A stretch of 64,000 nt of DNA from Centropus unirufus (lineage: Eukaryota; Chordata; Aves; Cuculiformes; Centropidae): contig VYZI01000855.1 of NCBI GenBank assembly GCA_013397695.1, positions 1 through 64,000 of the forward strand, given 5' to 3'. Each line of letters starts with the position of its first letter. Position 1 is the stretch's first letter. The position numbers were made by a program, and so were the translations under genes. The notes below the pieces were generated by a model. That model was not told the DNA's origin, searched no databases, and was given only the letters and a program-made list of their open reading frames with translations. Shown here piece by piece: positions 62,801-64,000 of this stretch.

Positions 62801-63274
62801 TAATCCAGGATTTCCCATGCATGCATCCTAAAAAAAAGGGAAAAGTAAAGGCAGCCATAAAATTAAAATGTTTTCTTACAGGGTGTTAAAATCCTACTGT
62901 AAACATAACTTTAAAGGTCACTTTTGAATAGCAAAACTCTACTCACAATCTTGATCATATTTTAATGAACTTACAGTTCCCAATAAGCCAGACAGGATAC
63001 TTAAAATACTGTAGTAATATATTAGATCTATGCTGCTGATGGAAACAGGTGCTAGGATTAGGAGATAGGCACACTTACCAGTTTTCTTCTCCATGTATTG
63101 TTTTCCAGCCTCCCTAAAGGCAACCATTGCCCTGAAAAAGGCCCGCAGGACCGCCCAGCGGAAGACAGCCACTGGGTCAATGCCAATCATTCCACAGATA
63201 AAGGCATTTTTGCTGCTTCGCAGGAGAGCTACAATGTCTGGGCGCATATGATCTGTGTTCTTCTCACGGAAATC
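14397..63274 (-). CDS. MYO9A: MYO9A, unconventional myosin-IXa (5'-truncated by window edge)
   Basis: Actin-based motor that carries a Rho GTPase-activating domain in its tail; class IX myosins link actin movement to local RhoA inactivation. Twenty-nine coding exons (each listed below) total about 5.8 kb, roughly the last three quarters of the protein. Order: late motor domain with class IX loop-2 insertion, six IQ-like motifs, long tail exon, C1 zinc finger, RhoGAP, coiled coil, C-terminus. It is MYO9A and not its paralogue MYO9B because tail segments such as EKLINYIEMHGLYTEGIYRK, KARLKDINSLEFAENKAK, SDDETLESEASIGTADSSEN and RGTFNPEKGKQKLK match what I know of MYO9A. All donors are GT and acceptors AG, and codon phase agrees at every junction except 33514/28510, where one exon is missing from my map. 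N-terminal and early motor exons lie to the right of the window. No promoter is present here. Confidence 0.97.
15198..15290 (+). mobile_element. CR1 LINE 3' tail
   Basis: Plus-strand words 'ctgctcattgcaggggagtt', 'ggactagacaatctttgaag' and 'gtcccttccaactcaacc' followed by 'attctatgat' are the standard CR1 3' end with its short terminal repeat. Only the last 90 bp or so is present, typical of 5'-truncated insertions. It is antisense to MYO9A. Confidence 0.88.
15320..15462 (-). CDS. MYO9A: MYO9A exon: C-terminal acidic/serine-rich segment
   Basis: Encodes EELTFEMLMLEPRASDDETL, then ESEASIGTADSSENLNFDSE and GAISDRS. Rich in Ser and acidic residues, suggesting phosphorylation, though none can be shown. 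Acceptor ggcag|ggagg, donor tcag|gtaagt. A CR1 tail ends 30 bp beyond its donor side edge. Confidence 0.96.
15654..15856 (-). CDS. MYO9A: MYO9A exon: C-terminal coiled coil
   Basis: Encodes GKGRVRHSAYPSQTSPVTVH, then LPSVMDVPEETMSSEEAMEM and EVTEQQQAAMQQEEKVLTKQ. The last part, to QKEK, is a probable coiled coil that could support dimerisation or partner binding (inference). Acceptor ttcag|ggcaa, donor aaaa|gtgagt. Confidence 0.96.
15857..18119 (-). other. MYO9A intron, nothing recognised
   Basis: About 2.3 kb. Open frames occur on both strands (for example 17314-17691 minus) but match no family I know and lack consistent splice sites. Confidence 0.5.
18120..18243 (-). CDS. MYO9A: MYO9A exon: end of RhoGAP
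   Basis: Encodes (T)CVELIIIEQMNKYKARLKDI, then NSLEFAENKAKIRLSLIRRS and M. Acceptor ttag|ttgtg, donor gatg|gtgaga. Final helix of the RhoGAP fold and the following linker. Confidence 0.96.
18775..19090 (-). mobile_element. old CR1-like LINE relic
   Basis: On the minus strand 18895-18775 ends in 'gatcttaaaggtcttttctgacc' style words and 'ctatgattctg', the familiar 3' tail of CR1-type LINEs. At 19070-19030 a weak reverse-transcriptase-like frame (FDFFKVFDIIAK) resembles the LDFSKAFD motif. The tail is convincing; the RT part is tentative, and the distance between them would require a deletion. Confidence 0.5.
19446..19577 (-). CDS. MYO9A: MYO9A exon: RhoGAP
   Basis: Encodes IALQEETNRMSANALAIVFA, then PCILRCPDTTDPLQSVQDIS and KTT. 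NRMSANALAIVFAP is the conserved RhoGAP motif with the structural Asn. Donor ccac|gtaaga. Confidence 0.97.
20014..20119 (-). CDS. MYO9A: MYO9A exon: RhoGAP
   Basis: Encodes LQERKETVHGVYSVIDQLSR, then THLSTLERLIFHLV and a split Arg codon. The donor gag|gtacat is chosen over the nearby ttg|gtgagg because only it keeps frame into IALQEE. Confidence 0.95.
20414..20476 (-). pseudogene. partial, inactive duplicate of a RhoGAP exon
   Basis: 63 bp that match the 3' part of the exon at 19446-19577 and its donor (19439-19503), with about 6 mismatches and one 2-base gap. In the copy the donor GT has become AT and the 2-base gap breaks the frame, so it cannot be spliced as the original. It lies 44 bp inside the intron that follows the exon at 20520-20648. 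Just past the match (20477-20483) the copy appears to fold back on itself. Confidence 0.8.
20520..20648 (-). CDS. MYO9A: MYO9A exon: RhoGAP middle
   Basis: Encodes DIDNVNLDDYNIHVIASVFK, then QWLRDLPNPLMTFELYEEFL and RAM. KQWLRDLPNPL is the conserved RhoGAP core. A decayed partial copy of a downstream RhoGAP exon lies just beyond its donor (20414-20476). Confidence 0.97.
21111..21303 (-). CDS. MYO9A: MYO9A exon: RhoGAP start with arginine finger
   Basis: Encodes YDPELSPRQFGVELSQLTSE, then the RhoGAP start EKLINYIEMHGLYTEGIYRK and SGSTNKIKELRQGLDA. The arginine finger is the Arg of GIYRKSG (codon 21163-21165), which is intact, so GAP activity on Rho is expected. Donor gcag|gtaaaa. Confidence 0.97.
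21304..23454 (-). other. MYO9A intron, nothing recognised
   Basis: About 2.15 kb between the C1 and RhoGAP exons. No transposon or RNA gene is recognised. Open frames are short and unsupported. Confidence 0.5.
23455..23516 (-). CDS. MYO9A: MYO9A exon: C1 domain, second half
   Basis: A 62-bp exon encoding (L)CKYACHKKCCLKTMTKCSKK. Together with the previous exon all C1 zinc ligands are present (H, C-x2-C, C-x2-C, H, C, C). C1 domains of class IX myosins are of the atypical kind. Confidence 0.95.
24408..24519 (-). CDS. MYO9A: MYO9A exon: C1 domain, first half
   Basis: Encodes IEEYNGHIFKATQYSIPTYC, then EYCSSLIWIMDKASVCK. Supplies the first His, the CEYC pair and one Cys of the next pair of zinc ligands. 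Acceptor ttcag|ataga, donor aaat|gtaagc. Confidence 0.96.
25207..25254 (-). CDS. MYO9A: MYO9A micro-exon (48 bp), basic linker before C1
   Basis: Encodes VPKMERKKRRKKEADV, a highly basic linker just upstream of the C1 domain. Acceptor accag|gtgcc, donor tgtg|gtgagt. It has the appearance of a nuclear-localisation-like or lipid-facing cluster, but no role is claimed. Confidence 0.93.
26140..26328 (-). CDS. MYO9A: MYO9A tail exon
   Basis: Encodes VDDGKSIRYKDLHALFEHIL, then EKTMRFEQRDWSESPVKVWV and NTFKVFLDEYMMEYKPLDHA. Strongly conserved helical segment between tail and C1 domain. Acceptor aaaag|gtgga, donor gaag|gtagtc. Confidence 0.96.
26992..27108 (-). CDS. MYO9A: MYO9A tail exon
   Basis: Encodes INELDNEDSKKDTLVDVVFK, then KALKEFRQNIFSFYSSALA. 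Acceptor cccag|attaa, donor ggcg|gtaagt. 117 bp, phase 0 at both ends. Confidence 0.96.
27553..27776 (-). CDS. MYO9A: MYO9A tail exon
   Basis: Encodes ELGPHHLTPLRCPEMSGIYR, then REFKENKEPSPKVKRKRSVK, ISNVALEPMQ and a segment ending DEFLLKK. I extend the exon 41 bases upstream of its first Met (27735) to acceptor ccatag|agtta, because only this start keeps frame with the preceding exon. Donor aaaag|gtaact. Confidence 0.93.
28353..28510 (-). CDS. MYO9A: MYO9A tail exon
   Basis: Encodes AQRAKMRFWVKGKQGEKKAE, then WEKLTTQSELLELYREQEAP and GREVISALQPGE. AKMRFWVKGKQGEKK is conserved in MYO9A. Acceptor ttcag|ggctc, donor gaag|gtaagt. Confidence 0.94.
28511..33513 (-). other. 5-kb MYO9A intron region with one expected exon not located
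   Basis: Between the exon ending YSDSEM (phase 0) and the exon starting with a single base before AQRAKMRF, frame requires an exon contributing 3n+2 bases. From memory, mammalian MYO9A has about 40 residues here. I could not find it by eye. The region also holds a 14-bp-arm inverted repeat (31240-31307) and a T-rich tract (30080-30150). Confidence 0.55.
31240..31307. repeat. inverted repeat, 14-bp perfect arms, 40-bp loop
   Basis: ctggtgtatcttag at 31240-31253 and its exact reverse complement at 31294-31307. Symmetry does not extend into the flanks. It could form a hairpin in either transcript or be the ends of a tiny element. Confidence 0.85.
33514..33726 (-). CDS. MYO9A: MYO9A tail exon, acidic segment
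   Basis: Encodes VPRLTHKKRARMARTRSDFL, then TRGTFADEEGDTEEDDYDGS and a segment ending YSDSEM. A basic patch followed by an acidic patch is typical of the MYO9A tail. Donor aatg|gtaatt leaves phase 0, which does not match the next located exon (28510). Confidence 0.93.
34206..34284 (-). CDS. MYO9A: MYO9A tail exon (79 bp)
   Basis: Encodes EAGHQCFSKGELTKKPFKMP and GCGTGE; the first base completes a Gln codon from the big exon. Acceptor gcag|ggaag, donor gaa|gtaagt. Only one of three frames is open, and it fits both neighbours. Confidence 0.88.
35831..37474 (-). CDS. MYO9A: MYO9A large tail exon
   Basis: A single 1644-bp exon, open throughout. It starts FRDLKEQRLKDMQLENGL and ends KPFSL plus a split Gln codon. 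It contains the conserved tail blocks ERPKSLEDLNQKKV, RAKRESRRMRELEQAKFSLE and SPSEERRWSTEL, then a Ser/Pro-rich, probably disordered middle, and a Glu/Gln/Lys-rich helix around KRLEKLNVAKEERQKQLQLQ likely to form a coiled coil. The first in-frame Met at 37518 lies in the intron and is not a start. No function is assigned to the disordered part. Confidence 0.96.
38415..38725 (-). CDS. MYO9A: MYO9A exon: IQ motifs 2 to 6
   Basis: Completes IQ2 (RFWRSYLSQ) and encodes IQ3 (AVILQTRWRGFVERRRFL), IQ4 (HLIQSFWREYVKRR), IQ5 (ATIIQAAWRGHRAKQS) and IQ6 (IICLQAACRGYLARQR). Acceptor gcag|agatt, donor aaag|gtaac. Confidence 0.96.
38960..39109 (-). CDS. MYO9A: MYO9A exon: lever arm, first IQ motif
   Basis: Encodes IFVKERERQILQDLLHQEVL followed by the first IQ-like motif, LLQRWFRSMLCRRQFL, and the start of a second (AAAIIQ). 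IQ motifs bind calmodulin or light chains. 150 bp, phase 0 on both sides. Confidence 0.96.
39608..39730 (-). CDS. MYO9A: MYO9A exon: converter domain
   Basis: Encodes DFVNHFHVLLPQGISPSKHN, then IHDFFRKIKLDPEHYQIGKT and M, the converter just before the lever arm. Acceptor ctcag|gattt, donor aatg|gtaaat. Confidence 0.96.
40710..40820 (-). CDS. MYO9A: MYO9A exon: motor SH1 helix and converter start
   Basis: Encodes LPMRFNDSLVLRQLRYTGML, then ETVRIRQSGYSCKYSFQ. The LRQLRYTGMLETVRIR part corresponds to the SH1-SH2 helix region of myosins. The donor is cag|gtcggg, weak at +3, but the frame into the next exon (DFVNHF) is exact. Confidence 0.96.
41682..41762 (-). CDS. MYO9A: MYO9A exon: motor, after loop 2
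   Basis: Encodes ASLSKLMETLGQAEPYFVKC and IRSNAEK. FVKCIRSN aligns with the conserved FVRCI(I/K)PN segment of myosin motors. In phase on both sides (81 bp). Confidence 0.96.
41763..44064 (-). other. MYO9A intron, nothing but a TG/TA-rich patch
   Basis: About 2.3 kb. A short alternating purine-pyrimidine patch (about 43231-43270, 'catgtatatgtgtgtatgta') is the only structure seen. Confidence 0.5.
44065..44187 (-). CDS. MYO9A: MYO9A exon: basic end of loop 2
   Basis: Encodes HMLDVKSLKHLTNLTLHDRI, then [20 protein letters not shown] and Q. The KKKKPP cluster is the positively charged actin-facing part of loop 2. Class IX insertions are thought to act as an actin tether; that is family knowledge. 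Confidence 0.95.
45039..45078 (-). CDS. MYO9A: MYO9A micro-exon (40 bp): loop-2 insertion
   Basis: Encodes (M)RNKNFKAKLSLPK, a basic stretch of the insertion. Acceptor cccag|gcgaa, donor aaag|gtgagc. Easily missed by gene finders because of its size. Confidence 0.92.
45759..45902 (-). CDS. MYO9A: MYO9A exon: loop-2 insertion
   Basis: Encodes DAYAVGRSGRMGMRHCRLAS, then PGTFLDKDGIFVNATNSKLL and ERAHSIL. The donor is the less usual cat|gtcagt, chosen because it alone restores frame into RNKNF of the next exon. Confidence 0.93.
45903..49043 (-). other. MYO9A intron, nothing recognised
   Basis: About 3.1 kb. It contains a short (AC)n run at 48220-48233 and no recognisable transposon or RNA gene. 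Confidence 0.5.
49044..49119 (-). CDS. MYO9A: MYO9A exon: loop-2 insertion
   Basis: A 76-bp exon encoding ITRNCPRTPLSDLQGVNTMN and ERTQR. The TPLSDLQG segment is characteristic of MYO9A. Acceptor tttag|gtatt, donor agcg|gtaagt. Both edges are split codons that match the neighbours. Confidence 0.93.
50330..51250 (+). mobile_element. CR1 LINE with internal deletion, split by an ERV
   Basis: The first part (to about 50870) encodes the N-terminal endonuclease of CR1 ORF2: NDYAITEMWWDDSHNWSATM, GVALYVREY, WVKIRG and VVGVCYRPPSQ are recognisable. A frame break follows near 50700. From about 50880 the sequence jumps to the CR1 3' region (ALEFIQRRAIKLVKGLE, then 'ggagctggggttgtttac' and 'aggtatttaaaagtcagg'), so the reverse transcriptase is deleted. 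The element stops at about 51250, where the ERV LTR begins, without its terminal tail. Confidence 0.88.
51252..51635 (+). promoter_or_regulatory. ERV 5' LTR
   Basis: About 384 bp from TGTGAACC to a CA four bases before the primer site; the left edge is uncertain by a few bases. U3 carries two related copies of a roughly 34-bp segment ending 'gtgaaacagt' (about 51381-51417 and 51418-51450), a TATA-like tgtataagg near 51509, and AATAAA at 51582-51587 marking R/U5. The duplicated U3 segment resembles the enhancer repeats of gammaretroviral LTRs. Confidence 0.8.
51640..51657 (+). promoter_or_regulatory. ERV primer-binding site, tRNA-Arg type
   Basis: tggcgagccagccaggag is complementary at all 18 positions to the 3' end (with CCA) of vertebrate tRNA-Arg(ACG) as I recall it. 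It lies four bases after the LTR end, where minus-strand priming is expected. Confidence 0.85.
52368..53448 (+). pseudogene. ERV gag remnant
   Basis: Proline- and acid-rich segment (about 52500-52600, matrix/p12-like), capsid start near 52675 (IPFTTMDLGVWKKIAREY), a major-homology-like run QGPSETPSEFLHHLRDVM (about 53070-53120), and a nucleocapsid with one CCHC knuckle, CAMCKKFGHWKRQC (53389-53430). Gag ends at a TAG (53446-53448), with pol following in the same frame as in gammaretroviruses. Frame is broken between capsid pieces. The true gag start upstream was not identified. Confidence 0.88.
53449..53901 (+). pseudogene. ERV protease remnant
   Basis: The retropepsin active-site context is visible (T-G-A-T at 53580-53591 followed by YSVL), but the codon expected to give the catalytic Asp is damaged by a frame break in the run of T at 53571-53577. 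Downstream, 53653-53901 encodes the protease to reverse-transcriptase linker and ends at an in-frame stop. Non-functional. Confidence 0.75.
53902..54970 (+). pseudogene. ERV reverse transcriptase remnant
   Basis: Encodes RT blocks: LPVRKPDG, VQDLWAINK, the first catalytic Asp in FTILDLKGAFF, FTNSPT, and YVDD at 54463-54474 in LLQYVDDILMA. Frame breaks follow after 54558, and connection-domain pieces continue to about 54970 (PLYALLENG, FEQLKKAL). It opens after an in-frame TGA in place of the expected Trp. Confidence 0.93.
54971..55800 (+). pseudogene. ERV RNase H remnant
   Basis: WFTDGS (55363-55380) carries the first catalytic Asp, and YTDSRYAFG (about 55540-55570) another conserved block. 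Pieces are scattered over all three frames with several stops. Confidence 0.85.
55801..57009 (+). pseudogene. ERV integrase remnant
   Basis: The retroviral D,D-35-E triad can be placed: Asp in WQIDFT (56160-56162), Asp in SSDRGPH (56336-56338) and Glu in SSGQVEK (56444-56446). The first Asp is in a different frame from the others; a run of nine G (56184-56192) lies between. The core is open to 56707, and a C-terminal domain WEGPFQVLLTTFTAVKI (from about 56810) follows in another frame, overlapping the env start. Confidence 0.93.
56990..57804 (+). pseudogene. ERV env remnant with N-terminal Ig V-like domain
   Basis: A short hydrophobic leader (from about 56991) overlaps the pol end as in gammaretroviruses. 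Next comes a segment with V-set immunoglobulin landmarks: B-strand Cys (57080-57082), C-strand Trp 17 codons later (57131-57133), and an F-strand D-x3-Y-x-C (57313-57333). After it, the surface-subunit motif NCWIC (57502-57516), of the CxxC type that binds the transmembrane subunit in gammaretroviruses. In-frame stops at 57143 and 57245 and frame breaks inactivate the first half; the second half (57244-57804) is open for 186 codons. Fusion peptide, transmembrane subunit and anchor are missing. Confidence 0.8.
58890..59009 (-). CDS. MYO9A: MYO9A exon: start of loop-2 insertion
   Basis: Encodes GHDDTVPCAVLKSVDSFSFL followed by HHPVHQRSLEILQRCKEEKY. Acceptor aag|ggcat, donor taca|gtaagg. Phase fits both neighbours. 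About 9.8 kb of intron, containing the CR1 and ERV, separates it from the next exon. Confidence 0.95.
59010..63078 (-). other. MYO9A intron, nothing recognised
   Basis: About 4.1 kb with a single ambiguous base at 60438 and short low-complexity tracts (poly-T near 59951, TA-rich near 62080-62105). No exon or transposon is recognised. Confidence 0.5.
63079..63274 (-). CDS. MYO9A: MYO9A exon: motor domain, before loop-2 insertion
   Basis: Begins DFREKNTDHMRPDIVALLRS and continues through KNAFICGMIGIDPVAVFRWA to EKKT. This is the late motor segment leading into the class IX loop-2 insertion. Acceptor tag|gattt and donor actg|gtaagt. It ends in phase 1, which the next exon completes as a Gly codon. 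Confidence 0.95.
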
Positions 63275-64000
63275 CTACCAACGGAGAAAAGGGAAGAGGA
63301 AAAAAAAGAGGAAAATAAACAATATCTATGAGATAAGACAGGTGATATCTGCCAGGCTATTCCTGGGACAGTACAACTAATCAATCCTTCATCTAAGTCT
63401 TTTTTATGTCCCCATATTAGACACCTCTATGTCCAGAAAATAAAAGTTTTATCCCAAAGCATTGCTCTCTGAAGCAGATGCTTAAATTTGTCAGGTGTAT
63501 TTATTTCATCAGAAACAACTACAGAACCACAGTCGCTAATCCTGAGGCTCTCATATAGGCCCACCCACCCACCTATTGCTTCTGCTAATAATTGCCACGA
63601 ATACCAATAGGATCTACTTTGAAATAATTTTATGGGATTTTTAGAAGTATCTGCAGCAGCGAGATGCTGATACCTATACTCATGTAACCTTTATTGGAAG
63701 TATTAAATACACATTAAATATAATTGTATGTAAATACATACATTTAACACATGGAATACGCATTAAAAATCGGCTAGTGATGGAAAAATAAGGGGTTTTC
63801 TCTATAAAGCAAGCCCTGAAAGGCGACCAAATACCCAATTTCAACCCACTGCTGGGCTGTAACATCAACATCAGTGCATGTCCCTAATTCTTGCCAAAAA
63901 CATGGACATGTAGCATTTGTAACAGAGAATAGGATGAGACAATCCCTACCATCTTATTGCAGCCAACCTTCTCACTGAACACTTCTCTAAACCTCACAGC
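63275..64000 (-). other. MYO9A intron running off the window
   Basis: Sequence upstream of the first exon in the window. No exon is recognised before the right edge. Confidence 0.5.

Noticed and set aside
14397..63274. Assignment to MYO9B instead of MYO9A
   Set aside because: Tail, RhoGAP and C-terminal segments match what I know of MYO9A (for example the SDDETLESEASIGTADSSEN block and NPEKGKQKLK), which MYO9B lacks.
1..64000. CRISPR arrays, bacterial operons, tRNA or rRNA genes
   Set aside because: No spaced short repeats of CRISPR type, no cloverleaf or rRNA sequence seen; the DNA is vertebrate.

Overview
The window looks like avian nuclear DNA. Evidence: several CR1-type LINE fragments, a gammaretrovirus-like ERV, a short solo LTR, compact introns, and one large vertebrate gene read on the minus strand. 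The species cannot be named from this sequence. There is one run of N (12055-12649) and a single ambiguous base at 60438.

Gene content. The only host gene I can support is MYO9A (unconventional myosin-IXa, a motor fused to a RhoGAP), minus strand, running from beyond the right edge to a stop codon at 14397-14399. I place 29 coding exons with consensus splice sites. Codon phase agrees at every junction except one (33514 to 28510), where an exon contributing 3n+2 bases must be missing from my map. The exons encode, in order: the later motor domain with the class IX loop-2 insertion, six IQ-like motifs, a 1.6-kb tail exon, a C1 zinc-binding domain, a complete RhoGAP domain with its arginine finger, a short coiled coil and a conserved C-terminus. 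N-terminal exons lie outside the window.

Left 13 kb (3' of the gene) has no recognisable gene and is repeat-rich: a 130-bp GC-rich satellite that reverses orientation near position 140, a roughly 20-bp minisatellite next to degenerate TTAGGG repeats, two CR1 pieces, a GC-rich minisatellite, a 500-bp solo LTR with a 5-bp target duplication, an AT-rich minisatellite, and the assembly gap in a TA repeat.

The intron between 49119 and 58890 holds a CR1 with an internal deletion. An ERV (about 51252-57800, plus strand, antisense to MYO9A) is inserted into its 3' end. The ERV keeps a 5' LTR, a primer-binding site matching tRNA-Arg, and decayed gag, pol and env. It has lost everything after the env surface-subunit region, including the 3' LTR. 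Its env is the most interesting item: its N-terminal part shows the Cys, Trp and Asp-x3-Tyr-x-Cys pattern of an immunoglobulin V-set domain ahead of a gammaretroviral-type CWIC motif.

Other notable items are a 63-bp inactive partial copy of a RhoGAP exon inside a neighbouring intron, a CR1 tail 30 bp from a splice donor, a perfect 28-bp palindrome, and a 14-bp-arm hairpin.
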